10,889 bases of DNA from assembly GCA_964540815.1 (NCBI GenBank), contig CAZIOH010000141.1, positions 1 to 10,889 on the forward strand, in the 5' to 3' direction. Positions 1-6,525 of the stretch are shown one piece after another. The translations under genes and the position numbers were made by a program. Source of the DNA: CAZIOH01 sp964540815. Lineage in GTDB: Bacteria; Myxococcota_A; Polyangia; Fen-1088. The stretch's first letter is position 1. The number at the start of each line of letters is the position of its first letter. Below the pieces are notes generated by a model. The model worked only from the letters and a program-made list of their open reading frames with translations. It was not told where the DNA came from and searched no databases.

Positions 1-1311
1 CGAGCTGCCCTGGATCATCTTGATCTTGTTGCTGATGTCCTCGGTGGCCCGGGCCGTCTGCTTGGCCAGCTCCTTGACCTCGTTGGCCACAACCGCGAAG
101 CCCTTGCCGGCCTCGCCGGCCCGCGCCGCCTCGATGGTGGCGTTCAGCGCCAGCAGGTTGGTCTGCTCGGCGATGGAGGTGATGACCTTGACCACGATGC
201 CGATCTCGGCGCTGTTCTCGCCGAGCCGACCGACGGCGGCGTTGGTGCTCTCGGTGATCTCCACCGCGGTCGAGGCCACGCGCTCGGCGTCGGCGGTGTT
301 CTTGGCGATCTCCTTGATGCTGACCGACATCTCCTCGGCGGCCGCGGCCACCGCCTGCACGTTGGTGCTGATCTGGACGCTGGCCTGCGACACCGAGGTC
401 GCCTGCTCCGAGGTGGCGGACGCGTTGCCGGAGAGCTGGCGGCTGAGGGCCGTGAACTCCTCGGCGGAGGCCGCCAGGGTCTGCGAGGTGTCGCCGATCT
501 GCCGGACCGTGTCCCGGATCTTGCTGACGAAGCGGTTGAAGTAGCGGGCCAGCTCGCCGAACTCGTCCTGGCTCGCCTCGTCGATGGTCTGGGTGAGATC
601 CCCCTCGCCCTCGGAGATGTCGCGCAACCGATCGACCACGAGCCCGATGGGCTGGGTGATGCTGCGGGCCACCAGCCACGAGACCAGCGAGGTGAGGAGC
701 AGGGCCAGCAAGGGCGCCAGGACCATCATGAGGTCGGAGCGCTCCACCGTGGTCGCGACGGCCTTCCCGACCTCGTCGAACCTGCGGTTCGACATCGCCA
801 CCAGATCGTCGACCACCCGCCGGTGCTCGTCGAACTTGGCCTGCAGCGGCCCATCCAGCACCGCGCGCGCGGCCACGGTGTCGCCCTTGGCCAGCGCGGG
901 CACCAGCTGGCCGTCGATCACCGAGATCACCTCCGAGAAGCTCGGGACCAGACGACGCTCGAAGGCCTCCCGGACGGTGGGGTCGGTCATGTTCTTGTGC
1001 CAGAACTCCACGCGGCCCTTGAACTCGTCGTCGAGCTTCTTGACGGCCCGGATCAGGGCCTCCCGCTTCTCCGGGGGGGCGGCCATCATCAACTGGGCGT
1101 CGAGGAACGGCTCGATGGCGAAGATCGGGGGCGGCAGCGCGTCGGCCAGGACGTCCTTCACCTCGACCATCTGCGCGTATACCGGCCCGCCGACCCGCGC
1201 GGACGACAGCGTGTGCGCCGAATCAGCCGCGACCATCACCACGCCACCCACCGAAACCGCCAGCAGGAGCCACAGGCGGGTGCTGATTCTGAAGTTCTGA
1301 AGTACGCTCAC
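1..1311 (-). CDS. Methyl-accepting chemotaxis protein (3' end outside window)
   Basis: This is a transmembrane chemoreceptor that would pass a ligand or energy signal to CheA/CheW. The frame is open to the window edge, giving 437 visible residues with the C-terminus missing. The GTG start at 1311-1309 follows a GGGGGAGAG ribosome site. Residues 13-29 are the first membrane helix (LWLLLAVSVGGVVMVAA). About 30-190 is a mostly helical extracytoplasmic sensor region, and 194-214 is the second membrane helix. A HAMP linker follows (about 215-268, with DEFGELARYFNRFV). The signalling coiled coil then reaches the diagnostic hairpin, QTNLLALNATIEAARAGEAG followed by KGFAVVANEVKELA (about 382-417). 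The ligand cannot be read from the sequence. It lies 89 bases behind the kinase gene on the same strand and may share its transcript. No cheA, cheW, cheB or cheR is visible. The receptor assignment is very secure; its signal and pathway are unknown. Confidence 0.95.
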   Translation of the reverse strand, partial: MSVLQNFRISTRLWLLLAVSVGGVVMVAADSAHTLSSARVGGPVYAQMVEVKDVLADALPPPIFAIEPFLDAQLMMAAPPEKREALIRAVKKLDDEFKGRVEFWHKNMTDPTVREAFERRLVPSFSEVISVIDGQLVPALAKGDTVAARAVLDGPLQAKFDEHRRVVDDLVAMSNRRFDEVGKAVATTVERSDLMMVLAPLLALLLTSLVSWLVARSITQPIGLVVDRLRDISEGEGDLTQTIDEASQDEFGELARYFNRFVSKIRDTVRQIGDTSQTLAASAEEFTALSRQLSGNASATSEQATSVSQASVQISTNVQAVAAAAEEMSVSIKEIAKNTADAERVASTAVEITESTNAAVGRLGENSAEIGIVVKVITSIAEQTNLLALNATIEAARAGEAGKGFAVVANEVKELAKQTARATEDISNKIKMIQGSS

Positions 1312-1400
1312 GTCCACTCTCCCCCGGGTTGGTTCCGTTCACGGTCCGGCGACGCCGTCCCGTGTCCATTCGATACGCCCCTTGCGGGGGTTCGTCCGAT
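1312..1400 (-). other. Gap between kinase and chemoreceptor genes with a small hairpin
   Basis: This 89-base stretch has no gene. Just after the kinase stop, the minus strand can form CCCC-GCAA-GGGG (plus 1378-1389), a short stem closed by a GNRA-type loop. No T-run follows, so it is not a convincing terminator. It might stabilise the upstream mRNA or lower read-through. The Shine-Dalgarno sequence of the chemoreceptor gene lies at the other end. Confidence 0.4.
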
Positions 1401-3017
1401 TCAGCCGATCGCTTGAGGTCGGGGGCCGACCAGGTGGGCGCCCGAGTCCGCGCCGAGATCGACGGCCCTCCCCGGGGCGGCGCCATCCACGGGCAAGCGG
1501 ATGAAGAAGGTGGTCCCACGCCCGGTCTCGCTCTCGAAGGTCAGGCTCCCGTGGTGCTTCTCGACGATGGTGGCCCGGCAGAGGTACAGGCCCTGACCGG
1601 TGCCCCTGCCGACCTCCTTGGTCGTGAAGAAGGGATCGAAGATGCGGTGGCGGATGGCCTCGGGAATGCCGCCGCCGTCGTCGCCGATGGCGATCTCGGC
1701 CTCCCCGCCCACCCGGCGCGTGCGGATGGTGATGTGTCCGCGCCGGTCGGTGCCCGCGAAGCGCTCCGCGATGGCATGGGCGGCATTGACGATGACGTTG
1801 AGGATGGCCTGATTGACCTCCCCGGGCAGACAGCGGACGAGGGGCAGATCGCCGAGCTGCGTCTCGACGTCGGCCACGTACTTGTATTCGCTGCGCGCAA
1901 TGGTGAGGGTGGTGGTCACGGCCCGGTTCAGATCGGTGAGCGACTGCTCGGCGGAGGGAGGATGGGCGAACTCCTTGATGGAGCGGACGATGGTGGCGAT
2001 GCGCTCGAGGCCCTCGAGCGCACGGTCGATGGACGGACCGATGTTCTCGAGCAGGTAGGGCAGATCGCTCCGAGCCTCGAGCGCGAGGGTCTCTCGCACG
2101 GCCGCCGCCAGCTCCTCGGGCAGGGTCTCGAGCTGGGGCCAGGCCAGGTCACGCGCCCGATGGTGGCTGGCGAGCACCGACTGCAGGTCCAAGAAGGCGT
2201 CCTTGAGGAAGTTCACGCTGTCGCTGACGAACTGGACCGGGGTGTTGATCTCGTGGGCGATCCCGGCGGCCAGCTGGCCTATCGACTCGAGGCGCTGGGT
2301 CTGCTGAAGCTGCGCCTCGAGGCTGCGGCGCCGGGTGACGTCGCGCAGGATACAGACGATCTCCCCGTCGGCTCCGCGCACCACGTGCGCCTCGTAGGCG
2401 CGGGGCGGGCTCAGCGTGGAGCGGAGCTCGGCCGTCTCCGACCTTCCTGTGGCGCGCACCCGCACCACGAGCGGGAGCAGGACCTCCGCCAGCCCCGCGG
2501 AGGTCGCCCAGGCGTCGAGGCTGGTCCCGAAGCTCGGATCGGGCCCGGCGAGCGGGGTCGGCGGGATCTTGGCGTCGAGGATCAGGTTGTCCTTGGTCAC
2601 GCGCAGGAGCATGTCGGGGACCGCGGCCACCAGCGCCTCGAGGCGCCGCTCGGCCAGGACCCGGTGGGAGATGTCGCTGAACACGATGAAGACCCGCTCG
2701 ATGTCCCCGGTGTCCTCGGAGCGCTGGGTCACCGCCCGCGCGAGGAGCCAGCGGTAGCCGCCGTTCTTGTGGGCGAAGCGCCAGGTGTGGACGAAGGGCC
2801 ACGAGCCCTCGAGGTGCTCGATGAACTTCTGGTCGGCCGCCACCCGATCGTCCGGGTGCGAGAGCTCGAGCCACAGGGCCGCCGAGTCCTCGAGCTCGTC
2901 CGCCTCGTACCCGAGCAGGGCCTTCCAGCGCGCGCTGTAGTGCACCTGGCCGGTCCTGAAATTCCAGTCGAGGACCCCGTCGCCGGCGGCCTCCAGCACC
3001 TGTTGCAGCAGCTTCAT
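1401..3017 (-). CDS. Soluble PAS-PAS sensor histidine kinase
   Basis: This is a 538-residue cytoplasmic sensor kinase that autophosphorylates on histidine and donates to a response regulator. Residues 10-120 form a PAS domain (LDWNFRTGQVHYS, HPDDR at 54-58, typical end VFIVFSDISHR). A second, more diverged PAS spans about 127-230. The dimerisation/phosphoacceptor box GIAHEINTP places the phosphorylated His at 255. The ATPase domain has an N box (NQAILNVIVNAAHAI, 402-416), G1 (GDDGGGIP, 445-452), an F box (FDPFF, 460-464) and G2 (GRGTGQGL, 470-477), so it looks catalytically complete. There is no signal peptide or membrane helix. The ATG at 3017 follows AGGGAGAG and lies 3 bases after the stop of the preceding regulator, indicating translational coupling. 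The partners are most likely one or both response regulators upstream in the operon. The signal is unknown. Confidence 0.93.
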   Translation of the reverse strand: MKLLQQVLEAAGDGVLDWNFRTGQVHYSARWKALLGYEADELEDSAALWLELSHPDDRVAADQKFIEHLEGSWPFVHTWRFAHKNGGYRWLLARAVTQRSEDTGDIERVFIVFSDISHRVLAERRLEALVAAVPDMLLRVTKDNLILDAKIPPTPLAGPDPSFGTSLDAWATSAGLAEVLLPLVVRVRATGRSETAELRSTLSPPRAYEAHVVRGADGEIVCILRDVTRRRSLEAQLQQTQRLESIGQLAAGIAHEINTPVQFVSDSVNFLKDAFLDLQSVLASHHRARDLAWPQLETLPEELAAAVRETLALEARSDLPYLLENIGPSIDRALEGLERIATIVRSIKEFAHPPSAEQSLTDLNRAVTTTLTIARSEYKYVADVETQLGDLPLVRCLPGEVNQAILNVIVNAAHAIAERFAGTDRRGHITIRTRRVGGEAEIAIGDDGGGIPEAIRHRIFDPFFTTKEVGRGTGQGLYLCRATIVEKHHGSLTFESETGRGTTFFIRLPVDGAAPGRAVDLGADSGAHLVGPRPQAIG

Positions 3018-3020
3018 GGT

Positions 3021-4187
3021 TCAGGCTCTCCCTGGCGCGAGCTTGAGGATCACCCGCAGCGGCTCCTTGACGGTTCCGGGAGGAAGGTTGCGCACCCGCT
3101 CGAGGAAGCTCGGGGTCACCTCGAAGCCGCGCGCCACCAGCAAGGTCCCCGTGCGGCTCTTCACGTCGTCGACGAACACCATGCCCGCGCAGAGCACGGA
3201 CAGGTAGATCTCGCGAATCCCGGCCCGCGGGCCCTGCCCCCCGCGCAGCTCGGCCAGGGCGTCGAGGACCGCGGGCCCGTAGCGGGTGGCCCGCCCGCGC
3301 ATGGTCTCGACCGAGGTCGAGGCCGGGCTGCCCTGGGTGTCGAGGGCGTCGAAGTCCACCGCCGCGCGAAGCACCTGCGCCTCGAGGTCGACGCGGGCCA
3401 GCCCGGGATTGCCCTCCACCAGATCGCGGCGAGCCCGGGAGCGGCTCTCCGCCGCCAGGATCTCGGCGACCCGCTCGAGGCGGGGAATGTTGCGGAGGAG
3501 CTGGTCCGTGACGACGGGCGCCCGCTCCACCATCTTGTGTTCTTCCGGGGTGAGGGGTTGGCCGAAGTGCAGCTTCTCGATGGTGTCGGGTGGCAGGGTG
3601 ATGGTCCACAGCTGCGACAGCATCGCTGCCACCTCGAGCTGCCAGCGCGGCGTGAGGGCCAGCTTCTCGGCCAGGCTCGACACCAGCTCCTTGATGCGGG
3701 TGGCGCGGCCGAACGAGATGGGGTTGGAGAGGGCCAGCACGTCGGTGAGAGCCCGGATGGCGCCGTGGAGGGTCTGCTCGAGCAACACCCGCTCGGCGGT
3801 CACCAGGCGATGCTGCTCGACGGCGGCCTCCACCGCCCTCACGAGGGTGGCCGGCGGACAGGGCTTGGTCAGGAACCGAAAGATCTGGCCCTCGTTGACC
3901 GCCTTGGCCGCCGACTCGGTGTCGGTCATCCCGGTGAGGAGCAGGCGAATGGCGTCGGGGGCGACGGTCCGCGACTCGGCCAGGAAGGCGGCGCCGTCCA
4001 TGCCCGGCATGCGCATGTCCGAAACGATCACCGCCACGTCCGGATCGCGCCGGAGGGCGACGAGGGCCTCTGCCCCGCTCTCCGCGGTCGTGACCTCATA
4101 GCGACGACGCAGGTGCAGCGTCAGCCCCTCGCGGACCAGCCTCTCGTCGTCGACGCACAGGATCTTGGGGCGTGGGGGAGTCTCCAA
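3021..4187 (-). CDS. Response regulator with degenerate HD-GYP-like output domain
   Basis: This is a 388-residue two-component regulator. The N-terminal receiver (about 8-125) has the full active site: acid pocket D13/D14, phosphoacceptor D57 in SDMRMPGMDG, T85 and K108. The output region (about 140-320) aligns by eye with RpfG-type HD-GYP cyclic-di-GMP phosphodiesterases: LTPEEH at 212-217, NIPRLERVAEI at 233-243 and an AAVDFDAL segment. The metal-binding residues are gone, however. LLHDIGK is replaced by MLSQLWT (189-195), and neither the later histidines nor a GYP loop can be found. A final segment (GMVFVDDVKSRTGTLLVARG) is an accessory domain often attached to HD-GYP proteins. The likely role is phosphorylation-dependent protein interaction, not hydrolysis. 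The start is TTG at 4187, 6 bases after the previous stop, with GAGG upstream; the first receiver strand begins almost at once, so a later start is unlikely. Confidence 0.88.
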   Translation of the reverse strand: METPPRPKILCVDDERLVREGLTLHLRRRYEVTTAESGAEALVALRRDPDVAVIVSDMRMPGMDGAAFLAESRTVAPDAIRLLLTGMTDTESAAKAVNEGQIFRFLTKPCPPATLVRAVEAAVEQHRLVTAERVLLEQTLHGAIRALTDVLALSNPISFGRATRIKELVSSLAEKLALTPRWQLEVAAMLSQLWTITLPPDTIEKLHFGQPLTPEEHKMVERAPVVTDQLLRNIPRLERVAEILAAESRSRARRDLVEGNPGLARVDLEAQVLRAAVDFDALDTQGSPASTSVETMRGRATRYGPAVLDALAELRGGQGPRAGIREIYLSVLCAGMVFVDDVKSRTGTLLVARGFEVTPSFLERVRNLPPGTVKEPLRVILKLAPGRA

Positions 4188-4193
4188 GGGCGG

Positions 4194-5480
4194 CTACCTC
4201 GCGGAGGGCTCCCTCGCCGCCGGCGCGCGCGCCGGTGCGGACGACCCCGGCCGGGGCGGGGGCGGCCCACCGGCGCGCGCTGCCTGCTCCGCTTCGCGAC
4301 GCCATCTCGGCAACTCCGTCCATAGGCCGGCCCGCTCGAGGAAATCCTGGTCGAGGTCGGTGCCAGGCGCCGTCGGCTCCACTCCCGCGATGGCAGCCTC
4401 CGCCACCGCCGCCGCCAGATGTACCGCCGCCAGGACCGTCACGTCTCCCCCCTCGACAGATCCAGGGGAATCGTGAAATGCCACCACCTCGGCCAGATCG
4501 TAGGGAAGCCCCCACACCCCGAGCAGGTAGGCGCCGGCCACCCCGTGGGTGGTGCCGATCACCTCGTGCTCGACATCGCGCAGCCTCCTGTGCGTCTGCC
4601 GCCGATCGGCCAGCACCTCGCCATAGCGGCAGTCGGGAGCCCGCCAGAGCACCACCTGACCGATGTCGTGGACCAATCCGGCGGTGAAGGCGGCGTCCCG
4701 GTGGGCCGGATTCCCGACGATCCGGCGGGCGAGGTTGGCGGTCAGCAATGCTTCCCGGCGAAGCGCGCCGAGGTCGAGCGCGTCGGCCGGCGCGCCGGCG
4801 CCACCAGCCTCGGGCTCGGGGCCGAACACGTGGGCCGCGAGCACCAGGCCCTTCAGGTTGTCGAGCCCGAGATAGGCCACCGCCTTCGGGATCGAGTCGG
4901 TCCGCTGCGACATCCCGAAGTAGGCGGAGTTCACCAGCTGCAGGACCTTGAGGCTCATGGCGGGATCGCCCTCGACGATCGCGGCGATGTCCGCGATGCT
5001 GCTCTCCGGTCGAGCGATCGCGGCGGCGAGCAGCCAGTAGTGGCTAGACAGCGCCGGCAGCTGGTCGATGGTGCCCACCACGCGCTGCAGGTAGGCGTTG
5101 GCGAGCAACGTCTGCAGTCCGCAGGCCCGCTCGATCACCGCCCGCACCGCGTCGGCCTCGGCGGGCTTGCTCAGGAACTGGTGCGCCACTGCGACCACGC
5201 TGGCGACGGCCAGGCGGTCGGCGTACCCCGACAGCACGATGCGCACGGTGCTGGGGTACCGGGCCTTCACCTGCCGAAGCAAGGTGCCACCGTCCATCCC
5301 TGGCATCCGCATGTCGGTGACGATCACGTCGAACGGCGCCTTCTCCATCTCCGCCAGCGCCTCGACGCCGCCGCCCGAGAAGAGCATCTCCCAGCGATCG
5401 CGCTGCTTTCGCAGCAGGTTTCGAAGACCCGCGAGGACGTTCTGGTCGTCGTCCACGAAGAGGATTCGCCGCCGGTTCAT
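4194..5480 (-). CDS. REC-HDOD response regulator
   Basis: This is a 428-residue regulator and the first gene of the signalling operon. The receiver domain (about 4-120) has D10/D11, phosphoacceptor D56 in TDMRMPGMDG, S84 and K105. Residues about 135-345 form an HDOD domain, starting near LPALSSHYWLLAAAI and continuing through IVEGDPAMSLKVLQLVNSAY to GLVHDIGQVVLW (H271-D272) and VVAFHDSP. HDOD domains are HD-related but usually non-catalytic and occur in proteins controlling motility, virulence and cyclic-di-GMP networks. The tail (about 400-428) is Pro/Ala-rich and probably disordered. The ATG at 5480 follows AAGGGGGAC. The reading frame stays open far upstream, but that extension runs antisense through the regulator gene at 5730-6434 and lacks domain content, so it is not coding. 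Phosphorylation by the kinase downstream in the operon is an inference. Confidence 0.92.
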   Translation of the reverse strand: MNRRRILFVDDDQNVLAGLRNLLRKQRDRWEMLFSGGGVEALAEMEKAPFDVIVTDMRMPGMDGGTLLRQVKARYPSTVRIVLSGYADRLAVASVVAVAHQFLSKPAEADAVRAVIERACGLQTLLANAYLQRVVGTIDQLPALSSHYWLLAAAIARPESSIADIAAIVEGDPAMSLKVLQLVNSAYFGMSQRTDSIPKAVAYLGLDNLKGLVLAAHVFGPEPEAGGAGAPADALDLGALRREALLTANLARRIVGNPAHRDAAFTAGLVHDIGQVVLWRAPDCRYGEVLADRRQTHRRLRDVEHEVIGTTHGVAGAYLLGVWGLPYDLAEVVAFHDSPGSVEGGDVTVLAAVHLAAAVAEAAIAGVEPTAPGTDLDQDFLERAGLWTELPRWRREAEQAARAGGPPPPRPGSSAPARAPAAREPSAR

Positions 5481-5572
5481 TGTGTCCCCCTTGCGGCCCG
5501 CTCGGGCCGGTCCCGCCCAACTGGACCCATCGGCCGAGCGGGGCCGAACCTTGAGGGTCCTGTCGCGACGGA

Positions 5573-5600
5573 GGGGTCGGGGCGCGGGGGTCGGGGCGCG
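5573..5600 (+). repeat. Tandem 14-base G-rich repeat with G-quadruplex pattern
   Basis: The unit GGGGTCGGGGCGCG occurs twice, head to tail (5573-5586 and 5587-5600). Together they give four runs of at least four G separated by loops of 2, 3 and 2 bases (TC, CGC, TC). This is the classic pattern for an intramolecular G-quadruplex on the plus strand. The C-rich complement would be in the untranslated leader of the REC-HDOD gene if transcription begins in the A/T-rich island. Folding and function are inferred only. Confidence 0.75.
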
Positions 5601-5660
5601 GGCGCCGGGTCGCCTGGATTTCGCTAAATTCTCGTAGACTAGACGGTTGTCTCTTTTTGT

Positions 5661-5690
5661 TTGTACAGGACCGGCCGGTCCTGCTATGAG
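5661..5690 (+). promoter_or_regulatory. Putative promoter with extended -10 for XRE-cupin gene
   Basis: TTGTAC (5661-5666) and TATGAG (5685-5690) are separated by 18 bases. A TG at 5682-5683 gives an extended -10 (TGCTATGAG). Each hexamer matches the sigma-70 consensus only partly. Transcription would start near 5697 and leave about 33 bases before the GTG start. The placement is supported by the A/T-rich island upstream and by the palindrome that fills the spacer. Confidence 0.4.
5666..5683. promoter_or_regulatory. 18-base perfect palindrome, candidate operator
   Basis: CAGGACCGGCCGGTCCTG reads identically on both strands, and the symmetry stops at its ends. It lies between the proposed -35 and -10 elements, 46 bases upstream of the XRE-cupin start, where a bound dimer would block RNA polymerase. 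Auto-repression by the downstream regulator is the simplest inference. I found no second full copy by eye in the metY/monooxygenase intergenic region. Confidence 0.55.
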
Positions 5691-5729
5691 TGGGGCTGTG
5701 GAAATTCCCAGGGCACCAAGGGAGGTTGC

Positions 5730-6434
5730 GTGAGTCTCGGCAGCGCACCGGACCCCGGTCCGGCGCCGGGATCTAGGACGAGGCCGCGGCGCAAGCTGCA
5801 ACAGTCGACCAGCCGCGACTCCGCCCCCACCCCCGCGCAGGCCGCCGCCCCCGCGCCCGCGGAGGATCCGACCGACCTCGCCCCCATGGTGGGCGCCAAC
5901 CTGCGCCGCCTGCGGATCCGCAGGGGCCTGTCCCTCGATCGTCTGGCGCGCCGCTCGGGCGTCAGCCGCGCGATGCTCGGCCAGATCGAGCTCGGCCGGA
6001 GCGCCCCCACCATCAACATCATGTGGAAGATCGCCCGCGCCCTCGAGATCACCTTCTCGGCCCTGATCAGCCACCCCGGCCACCAGGGGGCCCGCATCCT
6101 GTCTGCGGCCAGCGCCAAGCGTCTCACCAGCGGGGACGGGACCTTCCTGTCGCGCGCGCTCTTCCCGTTCGGTGAGCCGAGACGCGTCGAGTTCTACGAG
6201 TTGCGCCTCGCGCCGGGGGGCCTCGAGGAAGCCGTCGCCCATCCGCCGGGCACCTCCGAGAACCTGGTGGTCACCACCGGCGCGGTCGACATCGGGGTCG
6301 CCAGCAGCCTGCACCACCTGGGTCAGGGGGACGCGATCCTCTTCGAGGCCGATGTCCCGCACAGCTACCACAATCCGGGGAAGACCGAGGCCCTCATGTA
6401 CCTGGTGATGACCTACGCCGACAGCGTCGGCTGA
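5730..6434 (+). CDS. XRE-family regulator with cupin sensor domain, SutR-like
   Basis: This is a 234-residue one-component transcription factor. After a Pro/Ala-rich, probably disordered leader (1-50), residues 53-108 form a lambda-repressor-type helix-turn-helix (VGANLRRLRIRRGLSLDRLA, recognition helix near SRAMLGQIELGRS). The C-terminal cupin barrel spans about 145-228 (HPPGTSENLVVTTG; DAILFEADVPHSYHN), with H171, E177, H211 and H214 as possible metal or ligand contacts. From recall, it resembles E. coli SutR (YdcN) along its length: AMLGQIE, WKIA, a FSALIS/FSTFIS pair, and an ALFPF/SLFPY strand before the cupin. SutR controls sulfur-utilisation genes, which fits the neighbours here. The start is GTG 5730, with AGGGAGG five bases upstream; an ATG-like extension to 5661 is rejected because it would read through the palindrome and lacks a ribosome site. 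The effector is unknown. Confidence 0.9.
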   Translation: MSLGSAPDPGPAPGSRTRPRRKLQQSTSRDSAPTPAQAAAPAPAEDPTDLAPMVGANLRRLRIRRGLSLDRLARRSGVSRAMLGQIELGRSAPTINIMWKIARALEITFSALISHPGHQGARILSAASAKRLTSGDGTFLSRALFPFGEPRRVEFYELRLAPGGLEEAVAHPPGTSENLVVTTGAVDIGVASSLHHLGQGDAILFEADVPHSYHNPGKTEALMYLVMTYADSVG

Positions 6435-6474
6435 CCCGAGCGCGCCGCCGCCCGTTGGCTGGCGAGCCATGAGA

Positions 6475-6514
6475 ACCCGTGATCGCAGCCTTGGCCACGG
6501 CTGAGATCACGGGT
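6475..6514. terminator. Strong hairpin between convergent genes
   Basis: ACCCGTGATC (6475-6484) pairs perfectly with GATCACGGGT (6505-6514). After one G/A mismatch, CAGCC (6486-6490) pairs with GGCTG (6499-6503) around an 8-base loop. It lies inside the 91-base gap between two convergent stop codons, so a bidirectional terminator is the natural reading. Neither side has a proper T-run (GTGTTGATGG to the right, TTCTCATGG on the minus strand), so it may act by blocking 3' decay or with Rho instead. Confidence 0.55.
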
Positions 6515-6525
6515 GTTGATGGCGC

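Larger units (their letters stand above)
5481..5729. promoter_or_regulatory. Divergent intergenic control region
   Basis: These 249 bases separate the minus-strand signalling operon from the plus-strand XRE-cupin gene, and no gene is seen here. The operon-proximal half is very GC-rich. It contains CGGCCCG-CT-CGGGCCG (5494-5509), which would sit in the 5' untranslated RNA of the REC-HDOD gene, and a tandem G-rich repeat at 5573-5600. The half next to the regulator has an unusually A/T-rich island (about 5616-5666, with a run of T), where promoters for both directions probably lie. I could not pick a convincing -10/-35 pair for the minus-strand operon. Confidence 0.7.

Noticed and set aside
2149..3609. 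486-codon minus-strand frame
   Set aside because: It is an Arg/Gly/Pro-rich frame offset from the kinase and regulator genes, with no motif.
1329..4325. 998-codon open frame on the plus strand
   Set aside because: It lies antisense to the kinase and HDOD/HD regulators, which have full domain motifs. Its composition (Gly, Arg, His, Asp, Leu-rich, no domain) is that of a GC-rich shadow frame.
5641..5660. AGAC-GGTT-GTCT followed by a T-run, terminator-like
   Set aside because: The stem is only four pairs and not GC-rich, and no gene ends just upstream. The T-run is better explained as part of the A/T-rich promoter island.
5481..6470. Upstream extension of the REC-HDOD frame
   Set aside because: It runs antisense through the XRE-cupin gene, is low-complexity, and the receiver domain starts cleanly at the ATG 5480 with a ribosome site.
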